Below, in pieces: positions 1-8,588 of a stretch of DNA of 64,000 bases. How positions within the stretch are numbered: position 1 is the first letter of the stretch; every line of letters begins with the position of its first letter. Position numbers and translations under genes: made by a program. The stretch spans positions 62,001-126,000 of the forward strand of contig JACKMZ010000008.1 of assembly GCA_024235135.1 (NCBI GenBank). Direction: 5' to 3'. The notes below the pieces were generated by a model. That model saw nothing but the letters and a program-made list of their open reading frames with translations, ran no database searches and had not been told where the DNA came from. The stretch comes from Gammaproteobacteria bacterium (GTDB taxonomy: Bacteria; Pseudomonadota; Gammaproteobacteria; Competibacterales; Competibacteraceae).

Positions 1-449
1 GCGGGGTTATCCGCTTCGGAGAACTCCACCCGGCAGCCTTCCTGAGCGAAATCGAGTTCGTCGAGCGAAGGGAAAAACACAGCATCCAGATACACGTCCA
101 GCAAATTGCTGAAATCCTTGCGATTCTGACTGGCGAAGGGATAGGCGGTCCAGTCACTGCTGGTAAAGGCGTTCATGAAAGTATTGAGCGAACGCCGTGT
201 CATCATGAAAAACGGATCGCGTACCGGATACCGCCGGCTGCCGCACAAGGCGGTATGTTCCAAAATGTGGGCAACCCCCGTGGAGTCCTGCGGCACGGTT
301 AGAAACGCCACCATGAAAGCGTTGTGTGGTTCATCGGCGGCGAGATGGATGTGCCGCGCTCCGGTGACGTGGTGCCGATACTCCTGAAACTCCACATGCA
401 AGGCCGGGATGGTGTGGCGACGGACGGTGGTGAAGGCGGGATGATCCAT
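1..449 (-). CDS. M16 family zinc metalloprotease, PreP-like (N-terminal part only)
   Basis: Only the first 149 codons are present; the gene runs off the left edge. It starts at the ATG at 447-449, eight bases after the rfbB stop, so the two probably share a transcript. The protein shows the inverted zinc motif HxxEH (H61, E64, H65 in HILEHTALCGS), followed by RYPVRDPFF and a stretch reading MNAFTSSDWTAYPF. This combination is typical of the long M16C proteases (presequence protease type), which form a two-half clamshell and degrade peptides. There is no signal peptide, so a cytoplasmic location is likely. The length and the second half cannot be judged from this window. Family assignment is secure; the M16C subfamily is likely. 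Confidence 0.85.
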   Translation of the reverse strand, partial: MDHPAFTTVRRHTIPALHVEFQEYRHHVTGARHIHLAADEPHNAFMVAFLTVPQDSTGVAHILEHTALCGSRRYPVRDPFFMMTRRSLNTFMNAFTSSDWTAYPFASQNRKDFSNLLDVYLDAVFFPSLDELDFAQEGCRVEFSEADNP

Positions 450-457
450 ACGGGCAG

Positions 458-1510
458 CTATACCTGAGGTGGCTTGGGATTATTGTTAAGTGGGATCGGC
501 GGAGCAACGCGCAGATACCAGTCAATGGTTCGAGCAATCCCGCTGGCAAAGGTTTCCTGAGGTTGCCAGTGCAGGATCTTCTTGATCTTGGCGGTATCGA
601 TCGCGTACCGCCAGTCATGTCCGGGGCGGTCGTCGACGAAATGGATCAGACGCTCGTGCGGGCGGTCTTCGGGGCGCCGTTCGTCCAACAGACGGCAAAT
701 GGCGCGGGCGATGTCCAGGTTGGCCCATTCGTTATCGCCGCCGATGTTGTAGGTCTCCCCGACGTGGCCGTGGCGCAGAACCGTGTCTATGCCCCGGCAG
801 TGGTCTTCCACGTACAGCCAATCGCGAATATTGCTGCCATCGCCGTAGACCGGGATCGCCTGTCGGCCGATGGCGGAGCGGATCACGGTGGGAATGAATT
901 TTTCCGGATGCTGATAAGGGCCGTAGTTGTTCGAACAATTGGTGGCGACCCAGGGGAGGCCGTAGGTATGGCCGTAGGCCCTGACCAAATGATCGGAACC
1001 CGCCTTGGATGCCGAGTAGGGCGAATTGGGCGCGTAGGGCGTGGTTTCGGCGAAAGGCGGGTCATGGCGGGCCAGCGTGCCGTACACCTCGTCGGTGGAT
1101 ATATGATGGAAGCGCACGGAGCGAATCGGGGGCCGTTGCTTGTCCAACCATACCGTGCGGGCCGCCTCCAGCAGGGTAAAGGTGCCGACCATGTTGGCTT
1201 GGATGAAAGCCGAGGGACCGTTGATGGAGCGATCCACATGACTCTCGGCGGCAAAGTGCACGACGGTGTCGATGTCGTACTTGCGCAGCAAGCGTTCGAC
1301 TAGCGCGCCATTGCAAATATCCCCTTGCACGAAACGGTGCCGCGTAGGATCGGGTAGGTCGCGCAGATTATCCAGGGACCCGGCATAGGTCAGCTTGTCG
1401 AGGTTGACGAGTTGAACAGCCCGGTCGGTCTTCAGCAGATAGCGGACGAAATTGCAACCGATGAAACCGGCTCCGCCGGTGATCAATACTCGGCTTGGTT
1501 GATGGTCCAT
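458..1510 (-). CDS. rfbB: dTDP-glucose 4,6-dehydratase
   Basis: The 350-residue protein is a short-chain dehydrogenase-type NAD enzyme of the usual length for RfbB/RmlB. It opens with VLITGGAGFIG (Rossmann dinucleotide loop), carries the catalytic STDEVYG triad region and YSASKAGSD with the active-site Tyr-xxx-Lys, and has NNYGPYQHPEKFIP and NIRDWLYVEDHC typical of sugar-nucleotide dehydratases. It converts dTDP-glucose to dTDP-4-keto-6-deoxyglucose, the branch point to dTDP-rhamnose and other deoxysugars for surface polysaccharide. No rmlA, rmlC or rmlD gene is next to it here. The M16 protease gene follows after eight bases on the same strand. The start at 1508-1510 is an ATG placed right before the Rossmann strand. 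Confidence 0.95.
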   Translation of the reverse strand: MDHQPSRVLITGGAGFIGCNFVRYLLKTDRAVQLVNLDKLTYAGSLDNLRDLPDPTRHRFVQGDICNGALVERLLRKYDIDTVVHFAAESHVDRSINGPSAFIQANMVGTFTLLEAARTVWLDKQRPPIRSVRFHHISTDEVYGTLARHDPPFAETTPYAPNSPYSASKAGSDHLVRAYGHTYGLPWVATNCSNNYGPYQHPEKFIPTVIRSAIGRQAIPVYGDGSNIRDWLYVEDHCRGIDTVLRHGHVGETYNIGGDNEWANLDIARAICRLLDERRPEDRPHERLIHFVDDRPGHDWRYAIDTAKIKKILHWQPQETFASGIARTIDWYLRVAPPIPLNNNPKPPQV

Positions 1511-1837
1511 GCGACGCAGACCCCTGGAAGTAGACGATCCGTTGGCGATCGGTTAGGATTTTTTCGTTATCGGCAAACCGACGAATCCATACGGTAATGG
1601 CAAGGATTACACCATATTCGACGATTCCCTAGCCAGTGATTCATGATCGCATTGCCGTATCGATGCATCACAATGCGCCTTGGGTTGGCTGGCGGGTTTC
1701 TCATTCTCGCACCATCACGCCACGATGATTTGTCCCTTTCCTTCGGTCAAAAGACCTACTCGGATCTTTCCTCCCGGATACCCGCTTGCCGGCCGGCGCG
1801 ATGACACGGGTGTGATTCCGACCCCGGTTTGCCCGTC
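1511..1837. other. Divergent intergenic region (about 330 bp)
   Basis: This stretch separates the leftward rfbB gene from the rightward formylglycine-generating-enzyme-like gene and should hold both promoters. It is less GC-rich near 1550-1640 than its surroundings. I see no convincing sigma-70 pair, tRNA, repeat or small gene in it. The short open frames that cross it lack ribosome-binding sites. Confidence 0.4.
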
Positions 1838-3331
1838 ATGAGCTTCAAAGAACGATTGGAAGAACTCAAGGCAGCCCACAAGGCGGGATTGATGGATGAA
1901 AACGCCTTTCAAAACGCCAAGCAAAAGCTGTTCAATGAATTGAAAACCGGGGTCGTCGAGTCGGACGGCGAATGGGCCGAGACACCGGATGGCTCGGTCG
2001 ATGACAGGGAGGGTGAGGTTGTTCAAGACTCGTTCGAATCGCTTTTGTCCGGGCAGTCCCCTGTCCCGGACGCCGGATCGCCCGTGACGGATGCCGGGGA
2101 CATGAATTTCAAGGGCCGTCTGGAACAGATCAAGGTGGCGCATCGCATGGGGCTGATGGATGAGGCGACCTTCCAAAAGGCCAAGCAGCGTTTGTTCACC
2201 GAACTGAAAACCGGGGTTGTCAAGCCGGATGCCGTACCCAAACCGCCACCCGCGTCCGCCCCCCCGCGCAAAAGCGGACCGATCAGGTCATCCGCCAAAC
2301 CTGTGAGTGGCAGACCCAGCAAGCGGGCGACGACTCGGGTACGCCAATCGCCGGGCCGCCGGACCCAGCCCGTAGTTTGGGCCTTGCTCGGAATCTTGCT
2401 GGTCGGCGTGTGTATCGTCGGTCTGGTTTATTTGGGCCGGCGCCCGTCCAGCGGAAAAACCGTGATCCCCGTCGCCATTCCCGAGCCGGCGCGGCAGCGC
2501 GCGCCCGCTCCGCAAGCCATGGGGTTGACGGATGGCGAAGCGCAAGGGCTGCAACGCAGCGCCGCCAGCCGGTTGGGCGTCACGGTGACGCTGCAGGATT
2601 CTCTCAAGGACGGCGGTTTGGGTCCGCAAATGGAGGTGATACCAGCCGGGAAATTCATGATGGGCGCGAACGCCGAGGAAGACGGCAAACCCGATGAAAA
2701 GGCCCATCGGGTGGCGTTGAAAGCCTTCGCCATCAGCCGTTACCCCATACAGTTTCACGAGTACGAACGGTTCGCGAACGACCAGGGGTTGCCCGCGCCC
2801 AACGATCAAGGGTGGGGACGGGGCCAACGTCCGGTGATTAACGTCAGTTGGTTGGAAGCCGAGCGTTATGCCGCTTGGTTGTCAGACCAGACGGGGCTTC
2901 GTTACCGCTTGCCGACCGAGGCCCAATGGGAATACGCGGCGCGCGCCGGTACCACGACCGCGTTTTATTTCGGTTCCGAGCTCTCCACCGAACAGGCGAA
3001 TTTCGATGGCCGGCGGACCTTGTCGAGGGGGATGCCCGGCCAGTTTCGCGGGCAGACTTTTCCCGTGGGACAATTTCCCGGTAATGCCTGGGGCTTGTTC
3101 GATGTCCATGGCAATGTCTGGGAATGGACCTGTTCCGTATATCTTGCCGACTATGCCGGAGAAGAGCAGCGTTGCGCGGCGCAATCGGATGGGCGTTCGC
3201 GCGTGGTGCGGGGCGGCGGGTGGTCGAGCGAACGGGCCGATGTGCGTTCGGCGGCCCGCTTCAGCCTGAACGCCGAACAGCAGCTCAGCGTCGTGGGCTT
3301 TCGGGTCGTGCGGGAATTTCCGCCGCGGTGA
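1838..3331 (+). CDS. Membrane-anchored formylglycine-generating-enzyme-like (SUMF1) protein with two SHOCT-like repeats
   Basis: About 497 residues. The N-terminus holds two copies of a roughly 40-residue module: FKERLEELKAAHKAGLMDE and FKGRLEQIKVAHRMGLMDE, each ending in ELKTGVV. They resemble short C-terminal-type (SHOCT) oligomerisation helices. A basic linker and one membrane helix (VWALLGILLVGVCIVGLVYL, near residue 175-195) follow. The C-terminal half is a formylglycine-generating enzyme/sulfatase-modifying fold: IPAGKFMMGA, INVSWLEAERYAAWL, YRLPTEAQWEYAARAG, VHGNVWEWT, VRGGGWS and VGFRVVRE. Bacterial proteins with this fold include true sulfatase activators and many non-catalytic C-type-lectin-like proteins; no sulfatase gene is nearby. 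A TTG three codons upstream is possible, but the ATG at 1838 matches the start of the internal repeat. Confidence 0.8.
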   Translation: MSFKERLEELKAAHKAGLMDENAFQNAKQKLFNELKTGVVESDGEWAETPDGSVDDREGEVVQDSFESLLSGQSPVPDAGSPVTDAGDMNFKGRLEQIKVAHRMGLMDEATFQKAKQRLFTELKTGVVKPDAVPKPPPASAPPRKSGPIRSSAKPVSGRPSKRATTRVRQSPGRRTQPVVWALLGILLVGVCIVGLVYLGRRPSSGKTVIPVAIPEPARQRAPAPQAMGLTDGEAQGLQRSAASRLGVTVTLQDSLKDGGLGPQMEVIPAGKFMMGANAEEDGKPDEKAHRVALKAFAISRYPIQFHEYERFANDQGLPAPNDQGWGRGQRPVINVSWLEAERYAAWLSDQTGLRYRLPTEAQWEYAARAGTTTAFYFGSELSTEQANFDGRRTLSRGMPGQFRGQTFPVGQFPGNAWGLFDVHGNVWEWTCSVYLADYAGEEQRCAAQSDGRSRVVRGGGWSSERADVRSAARFSLNAEQQLSVVGFRVVREFPPR

Positions 3332-3371
3332 GACCCGCCGCAACCAATGCGTCGAGTCCGGGGCGGGGAAG

Positions 3372-4142
3372 TTAACGCCGCTCGGCCCGATTCAGCACGG
3401 CTAGCATGCGGGTATCTCCCAGGATCAGACTGATACTGCGCGGGGTATTGCCCGAGAAATCCGTATCGTCGGCGACGGCTCCGCTTTCCAACAAGCGTCG
3501 GGCCATGTCCACCCGTCCTTGGATAGCCGCCAGGTGCAGGGCCGTTTGGCCATGATCGTTGGTCCTTTCGAGGGCGACGGACGGCTGATTCAAGAGGGCC
3601 TCCATTTCCTGCCTACGGCCTTCGTAGACGGCCCTCATCAAGGGCGTCCAACCATAGATGTCCGGCAGATTGACGTCCGCCCCCGCGCTTCCCAGCACCG
3701 TGATCAACGGGGCGTGTTGCTTGGCCACCGTGATCATCAAGGCCGTCCAACCGTTGGCGGAACGATGGTCGACGGTGGCGCCCCGCTCCAACAGCAGCCG
3801 CACGGTGGCGGCATCCCCTGACGCCGAAGCGTAGATCAACGGTGTGCCGCCGGTTTGGTTCTGGGCATTGACGTCGGCTCCGGCATCGAGCAAAGCCTTC
3901 GCCAACGAGACATCGCCACGCGCCGCGGCGGCCATCAAGGCCGTCTTGCCCCGTTCGCTGGGTTGATCTACCGCGCCGACGCGGGACCAGTGCTGGCGTA
4001 TGAACTCCACGTCGTTGGTTTCGACACTGTGTCGCCAAGCCTGGGAGAAGTCGGCCAAGGGGGGCGGATCGGCCGAACACGTCAGGTTCATGCCGAGCAG
4101 TAACAGACTCAGCATCCATCGGGCGGGCCAGTCACCGCGCAT
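3372..4142 (-). CDS. Exported ankyrin-repeat protein
   Basis: The protein is 256 residues from the ATG at 4140-4142, which lies two bases after the stop of the preceding gene. A longer frame exists but its extra N-terminus is arginine-rich shadow sequence. The first 30 residues look like a signal peptide (WMLSLLLLGMNLTCSADPPP), possibly with a lipidated or free cysteine. After it come about five ankyrin repeats, for example GKTALMAAAARGDVSLAKAL, GGTPLIYASASGDAATVRLL, GWTALMITVAKQHAPLI, GWTPLMRAVYEGRRQEM and GQTALHLAAIQGRVDMARRL. Ankyrin arrays mediate protein contacts; the partner is unknown. Position in an apparent operon with two formate-dehydrogenase-associated genes is suggestive but may be coincidental. 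Confidence 0.8.
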   Translation of the reverse strand: MRGDWPARWMLSLLLLGMNLTCSADPPPLADFSQAWRHSVETNDVEFIRQHWSRVGAVDQPSERGKTALMAAAARGDVSLAKALLDAGADVNAQNQTGGTPLIYASASGDAATVRLLLERGATVDHRSANGWTALMITVAKQHAPLITVLGSAGADVNLPDIYGWTPLMRAVYEGRRQEMEALLNQPSVALERTNDHGQTALHLAAIQGRVDMARRLLESGAVADDTDFSGNTPRSISLILGDTRMLAVLNRAERR

Positions 4143-4144
4143 CG

Positions 4145-5203
4145 TCAATTGCATTCCGCCAGCGGCAGATTGAGCAACAGATTCTGCGGCTTGAGGCGCA
4201 GCTGTTGGTCTTCGTCCATGGCCAATCCCAGATGCACCGGACATCCTTGCAGTTCCGGCCGCACGACGCTGGGGTCGGCGAATTCCAGCTTGAACAGCGC
4301 CAGCAGTTGGCGCAACGTGTCGTCGTGCACGGTTTCGCCTTGATAGAGCGCGTTTAGAATACGGTTGCATTGCGCATCCAAGCCGATATGCCAATGCCAC
4401 TCCTGGGCTTCGATGTGTGGGACGAATTCGATGTGCGTCTCCACGGCGTGAAAATGCTTTAGCCAGACTTCCAGCAAGCGGCACAGCGCCGTCTGACCCG
4501 GCGTCGACTCGTGCAGGCTGACGGCGAGACTGAAATGCTCACGCTGCGTCCAGTAATGATTGGCGCTGTCCGGTGTGAGAACGCCCAGGTGCTCGCGTAT
4601 CCCAGCCGATTCTCCCTGCGCCTGGCGGATCAGCCGTTGCAGTACGGTGACGCTTCCCGTGGCCTGCTGGCGGTGCTCCAGGACTTCCGCGTCGGCCAGC
4701 AGCAGACCGGCCTCCAGGCTGACTTTCTGCGGGCGAAAAAAAATTTCCGCCACGCGCCACAGAAAGGGGTCGTTACTATCGCGCAGCAGGTGCTGACATT
4801 GAATCTGTACCAGCAAACTCATGAGCGTGGGTGGCAAGGAGGGATCGGCGCGGCCGCCGGCCCAGGTCAGATAGGCGGCTTCGATGGTGCCCTGGCTCAG
4901 CAGTAGATGGCGAAAACTCAAGGCGAAACGATAGTTTTCCTGGGCGTCGGGGTCCGCCAAGTTCCGCAAATCCCGCTCGGTGACCGGGCGCCGGGGGGCG
5001 TCCAACAAGGATCGATGCAAAGCCCGCTCGGCGGCGCAGGATGAATCGATGGGCGCCAGCTCCGGCCGCAGAAACACCTGTCGCAGGAAATCGTCGCTCA
5101 CGCCCAAATAGTCATCGGACGTCCGAGTGAGCGTGTGATAGCCGCAATCCGGCCAAACGGCGGAAGATTGCGGCAATTCGGCGTCGGATTCATGGCGCAT
5201 CAT
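4145..5203 (-). CDS. DUF6352-type protein of the formate dehydrogenase locus
   Basis: The 352-residue protein starts at an ATG (5201-5203) that overlaps the stop of the upstream gene by four bases, so translation is coupled. The longer open frame reaching 5791 is a shadow of that gene and was rejected. The protein is soluble, with no signal peptide or helix predicted to cross the membrane. Recognisable stretches are WPDCGYHTLTRTSDDYLGV, FLRQVFLRPELAPI and, near the end, a WHWHIGLDAQCNRILNALY block. I recognise this as the family found beside formate dehydrogenases in many Proteobacteria (I believe DUF6352). No biochemical function is known to me. Its constant company with FDH suggests a role in maturation or regulation, which is inference. 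Confidence 0.75.
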   Translation of the reverse strand: MMRHESDAELPQSSAVWPDCGYHTLTRTSDDYLGVSDDFLRQVFLRPELAPIDSSCAAERALHRSLLDAPRRPVTERDLRNLADPDAQENYRFALSFRHLLLSQGTIEAAYLTWAGGRADPSLPPTLMSLLVQIQCQHLLRDSNDPFLWRVAEIFFRPQKVSLEAGLLLADAEVLEHRQQATGSVTVLQRLIRQAQGESAGIREHLGVLTPDSANHYWTQREHFSLAVSLHESTPGQTALCRLLEVWLKHFHAVETHIEFVPHIEAQEWHWHIGLDAQCNRILNALYQGETVHDDTLRQLLALFKLEFADPSVVRPELQGCPVHLGLAMDEDQQLRLKPQNLLLNLPLAECN

Positions 5204-5739
5204 TCCACTCCCCAGAGCCGCAGATGTTCGTGATTCACGGCGGTAGCCGGCAACACCACCCGAAATCGCTCGCGTATGGCCTGATTTTCGTAGCTGCGCT
5301 GCATGGCGATCAAGGTGTTCAGCTCGTGATCGCACAAGCTGACGGCGAATTCGATTTCCTCGCGGGCGGCCGGCAGAGCCGCCGTCAGGTCGGGGGCTCC
5401 ATGGAAATCGATCAGATGCTGGGCCAGCCGGCGGGTCACTTGATCCAATTCCGTCAGGGTGATCTGGGCAACGACGACCAGGGTGCTCCAGCCGAAACTG
5501 TCCAGGCCCAGAAAGCCCTGCGCGAACGCTTGTTGTGGCTTGCGGGAAAGCCGGGGAAGATCCTGATCCCAGAAGATGAAGGAGCCCGGCACGGCCCATT
5601 CCCCCGGATGTGCGCAGCGGGGGAACACCTGAGTATCCAGATCGTCCAGGCGAACCACCCGCGGCAGTTTGGTCGTGGATGTCTTTGATGGCTTCTCTTT
5701 CAATGGCTCTATTCGTTGGTTGTTGCGTCGCAATATCAT
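5200..5739 (-). CDS. DUF6505-type protein of the formate dehydrogenase locus
   Basis: This 179-residue cytoplasmic protein starts at the ATG at 5737-5739. It contains LPRVVRLDDLDTQVFPRCA near the N-terminus, then WAVPGSFIFWD, and a helical second half with LDQVTRRLAQHLIDFHGAPDL. I recognise the pattern as a small uncharacterised family (DUF6505, to the best of my memory) that is paired with DUF6352 and lies next to formate dehydrogenase operons. It is transcribed divergently from the DUF3305/FDH operon across about 120 AT-rich bases and is translationally coupled to the following gene. No catalytic motif is evident, so a function in FDH assembly or control is only inferred from position. Confidence 0.7.
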   Translation of the reverse strand: MILRRNNQRIEPLKEKPSKTSTTKLPRVVRLDDLDTQVFPRCAHPGEWAVPGSFIFWDQDLPRLSRKPQQAFAQGFLGLDSFGWSTLVVVAQITLTELDQVTRRLAQHLIDFHGAPDLTAALPAAREEIEFAVSLCDHELNTLIAMQRSYENQAIRERFRVVLPATAVNHEHLRLWGVE

Positions 5740-5862
5740 GGCGCGGACCCGCGTGAGCGGGGCGGCGGCGCCTGAGCTGGAAAAATACCAATTTAAAACT
5801 AATCTAAAAATAGTCTCATCTCATTGTAGAAATGTAATAAACATCGAAACAGGATTTTAGCG
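5740..5862. promoter_or_regulatory. Divergent promoter region of the formate dehydrogenase locus
   Basis: An AT-rich gap (notably 5788-5858) separates the leftward DUF6505/DUF6352 operon from the rightward DUF3305-FDH operon. Its composition contrasts with the GC-rich flanks and its position makes it the control region of both. I could not pick individual -35/-10 boxes with confidence. Confidence 0.45.
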
Positions 5863-6366
5863 GTGAACCAGTTGTCGGTAGGCGGCGGGAACCCTCGTGA
5901 ATTTTGCATTGCAGTATTGATGCAACGCCGGGCGGTGATATCCAAACCCTGGCTTTCGCACCTTTGGAAGGTGGGGGGGATCGTGGTCAACAGCCAGTTG
6001 AATCCGGAAACCCGTCAGGGGGTCCCGGTGCGCTCGGATTCCGAAGGCGAGGATTATTTGTGGAGTGGGTTGAAGGTTCGCCTGCATAAGGACGAAGTTG
6101 AAAGCTATTATTACAACTTGCTGTCTCCCAACCCCAGTCTGTTCGTCGTCACCGTGGTCAATGAGCAGGGGATGGCGGAACCCTACCAGGTCACCGCCAG
6201 CTTCGACGAAGCCAGCGCTCATATCGAAACGGAAGGCGATGTGGAAGCCTTGGCGATGCCGCCGGAACTCTATCAATGGATCGAGCGTTTCGTGATCGCT
6301 CATTATGCCCCCGCGCCCAGAACCAAACGCAAGCGTCTCGATTGGTCCGAAGATCATGGCCATTGA
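5863..6366 (+). CDS. DUF3305 protein, formate dehydrogenase accessory
   Basis: The 167-residue frame begins with GTG at 5863. An internal ATG at 5920 is possible, but the residues before it (REFCIAVLMQRR) look like the start of the conserved DUF3305 domain, so the longer form is preferred. The domain continues with SKPWLSHLWKVGGIV, YLWSGLKVRLHKDEVESYYY and NLLSPNPSLFVV, then a C-terminal YQWIERFVIAHYAPAP. DUF3305 genes sit almost invariably upstream of DUF3306 and the ferredoxin-like gene in proteobacterial FDH operons. Its biochemical role is unknown. The end overlaps the DUF3306 start by 11 bases, indicating coupled expression. Confidence 0.85.
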   Translation: MNQLSVGGGNPREFCIAVLMQRRAVISKPWLSHLWKVGGIVVNSQLNPETRQGVPVRSDSEGEDYLWSGLKVRLHKDEVESYYYNLLSPNPSLFVVTVVNEQGMAEPYQVTASFDEASAHIETEGDVEALAMPPELYQWIERFVIAHYAPAPRTKRKRLDWSEDHGH

Positions 6367-6925
6367 CGAATCGACGCTTGGCCAACCGGTCGAAACCGAA
6401 CAGGGGGAGAGGGACGATTCGCTGCTACGTCGTTGGTCGGCCCGCAAATTCAAGGCTCGCCAGGAAGCCGAGCGGCCCTCGTCGGCAATCCAGGCCGAGC
6501 CGGCCGCTTCTCCCGCCGTGGTCGCCGAGTTGACGGATGCCGATATGCCGCCCTTGGAGACGCTGGATGAGCAATCCGATTACAGTCCGTTCCTCGCCCC
6601 CAAGGTAAGCGCCCTGTTGCGTCGTCAGGCGTTGCGCAAGCTATTCCATTCACCGGCCTTCAATGTCACCGATGGCTTGGACGATTACGCGGAGGACTAC
6701 ACTCGGTTTGCCGAGTTGGGCAGCGTGGTCACCCAGGAGATGCGTCATCGGTTGGAAGTGCTGGCCCGACAGGCGGAACCCACCCCTGGACAAACTCGCC
6801 TCGATCAGGATTCTCAAGCGGCGCAGTCCAGGGCCGAGGACAAGGCCGATACCGGCGCCTTGGGGGATACCCGGATCGGCGATCCGGAATCGCTCCCTTC
6901 CGACCCAGATACCCCGACGGTATGA
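6356..6925 (+). CDS. DUF3306 protein, formate dehydrogenase accessory
   Basis: The 189-residue protein starts at the ATG at 6356, inside the end of the DUF3305 gene. The conserved core includes SLLRRWSARKFKARQ, SDYSPFLAPKVSALLRRQAL, KLFHSPAFNVTDGLDDYAEDY and a short region around TRFAELGSVVTQEMRH. The rest is acidic, low-complexity sequence (Asp, Glu, Ala, Gln), suggesting a disordered tail. DUF3306 proteins accompany respiratory formate dehydrogenases; no enzyme motif is present, so an adaptor or assembly role is plausible but inferred. The stop overlaps the next start as ATGA at 6922-6925. Confidence 0.85.
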   Translation: MAIDESTLGQPVETEQGERDDSLLRRWSARKFKARQEAERPSSAIQAEPAASPAVVAELTDADMPPLETLDEQSDYSPFLAPKVSALLRRQALRKLFHSPAFNVTDGLDDYAEDYTRFAELGSVVTQEMRHRLEVLARQAEPTPGQTRLDQDSQAAQSRAEDKADTGALGDTRIGDPESLPSDPDTPTV

Positions 6926-8583
6926 GCGTGGTGGAACGAACGCTGATCGCGGACGACAGCAACTGCCGGGCACGAGAAGAGGCGTTGCGAGCGGTGGCCC
7001 AGGTGAGCGTGGAGCCCACTTCCCTGGTCGCCTACCATTCCCAAGGCCGCTTGTTGATCATTGGCGAAGGCGCGCGCGCGGTAACCGTCGCCGAGCAACT
7101 CGATCGCCAGGGACTGCGTTGCCAGGTGTTGGTGCAGGGCGATGCCGTTACCCCAGCACTTTTCAATCTCCCCATGTTGCGAGTCAGCAGTACTCAGCGC
7201 ATTGAAATCAGGGGTCATTTCGGCCAGTTTCAGGTGACTCTGGTAGGCACGGAGCAGGGCGAAGTGAATGTGGCTTGGTTGCTCGAAGTCGGGCGTGAGC
7301 AGTATGACTTGGTGCTGGATCTTGACACGCCGACGCATTCGCAATGGGAACTGCCGCCGCTCGGTTACTACGCTCCGGCCTCCGAAGCGGATCTTGAAAG
7401 GACGCTGAAAGAATTGCCGGAGATGGTGGGCGAGTTCGAAAAAGCCACGTTTTTCCATTACAACCCGGATATCTGTGCCCACGGTAGCCGGGGAATCAAG
7501 GGGTGCACCCGTTGCCTGGATGCCTGTCCGACCGTAGCCATCCGTTCCTTGGGGGACAGGGTCGAGGTCGATCCCTATGCCTGCCAGGGCGGTGGAAGCT
7601 GCGCCACGGCCTGCCCCAGCGGCGCTATCACCTATAGCTATCCCAAACCGGCCGATACGCTGAAGCGTTTGCGTTTGCTCCTGTGGCGTTATCGGGAACT
7701 GGATGGACAGCACCCCATGCTGTTATTCCATGACGCCGGGCCTGGCAAGGAACGCTTGAATCGGTTGTCCGAGCCGTTGCCCGGCCATGTGATCGCCGTA
7801 GAAATCGAGGAAATCGGCAGCGTGGGGATGGATATCTGGCTGGCCGCCCTGGCCTATGGATCGAGCCGTGTCTGGCTGCTGACCACGGCGGCTGCGCCGC
7901 CGAGCGTCGTCCATGAACTGGCTGAACAGATGCACGTGACCCATGTCCTGCTGGAAAGCATGGGTTATCCTCGCGAGGCGCTGAGTCTGCTCGATGGCGA
8001 GAGCGACTGCCTAAGCGCGGCGGTGAACGGCGATCCGCTCATGCCCCCGTTCAAGCCGGCTGGTTTTGTCGGCAGCAACGCCAAACGCGAAACGTTGTTT
8101 TACGCGCTGGATTTCCTGGCCGCTCAAGCCCCATCCCTGCCGGCAGAACAGCCGTTGCCGGAACGGGCGGCCTTCGGTGAGATTCAGGTCGACCGCGCCG
8201 CGTGCACCTTGTGCATGGCTTGTGTCTCGGTCTGTCCAGGGGGGGCCCTGTTCGACGGCATCGATACGCCTCGACTGGAATTTCTCGAAGCCCAATGCCT
8301 ACAGTGCGGGCTCTGTGAGTCCGCTTGCCCGGAACACGCCATCACCCGTCACCCGCGTTTCCTGTTCGATGCCCAACGACGCCGTCGCCGGCGTTTGTTG
8401 CATGAAGAAGCCGCCTTTCACTGCATTATCTGCGGTAAACCCTTCGCCAGCGTCAGCATGATCGAACGCATGTCCGCCAAACTGGGTGACCACTGGATGT
8501 TCCAGGGCGAGGGTGCGTTGCGGCGACTGCAAATGTGCGGCGACTGCCGGGTGCGTGACATGTTCGGTTCGGAAGTGGGGTGA
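6922..8583 (+). CDS. Multi-cluster 4Fe-4S protein associated with formate dehydrogenase
   Basis: The 553-residue soluble protein has four ferredoxin-like cysteine groups: CTRCLDACPTVAI, CQGGGSCATACPSGAI, CTLCMACVSVCPGGAL and CLQCGLCESACPEHAI. The first pair flanks the middle of the chain and the second pair lies near residue 430-480. The C-terminus has a further CIICGKPF and CGDCRVRD arrangement that looks like a zinc or iron knuckle. The region between holds a domain with LLFHDAGPGKERLNRL, reminiscent of electron-transfer or partner-binding domains in similar FDH-linked ferredoxin proteins. It probably passes electrons or serves in FDH maturation. No signal peptide is present. It is coupled upstream and precedes the TorD-type chaperone gene by five bases. 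Confidence 0.85.
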   Translation: MSVVERTLIADDSNCRAREEALRAVAQVSVEPTSLVAYHSQGRLLIIGEGARAVTVAEQLDRQGLRCQVLVQGDAVTPALFNLPMLRVSSTQRIEIRGHFGQFQVTLVGTEQGEVNVAWLLEVGREQYDLVLDLDTPTHSQWELPPLGYYAPASEADLERTLKELPEMVGEFEKATFFHYNPDICAHGSRGIKGCTRCLDACPTVAIRSLGDRVEVDPYACQGGGSCATACPSGAITYSYPKPADTLKRLRLLLWRYRELDGQHPMLLFHDAGPGKERLNRLSEPLPGHVIAVEIEEIGSVGMDIWLAALAYGSSRVWLLTTAAAPPSVVHELAEQMHVTHVLLESMGYPREALSLLDGESDCLSAAVNGDPLMPPFKPAGFVGSNAKRETLFYALDFLAAQAPSLPAEQPLPERAAFGEIQVDRAACTLCMACVSVCPGGALFDGIDTPRLEFLEAQCLQCGLCESACPEHAITRHPRFLFDAQRRRRRRLLHEEAAFHCIICGKPFASVSMIERMSAKLGDHWMFQGEGALRRLQMCGDCRVRDMFGSEVG

Positions 8584-8588
8584 CGCCC

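Noticed and set aside
563..1303. 246-codon open frame on the plus strand
   Set aside because: It is antisense to rfbB, whose motifs are complete, and shows no family pattern.
4143..4484. N-terminal extension of the ankyrin protein
   Set aside because: It is arginine-rich shadow of the preceding gene, and a signal peptide starts at the ATG at 4140-4142.
5204..5791. N-terminal extension of the DUF6352-type gene
   Set aside because: The extension lies wholly over the DUF6505-type gene in another frame and is low-quality; the coupled ATG at 5201-5203 explains the start.
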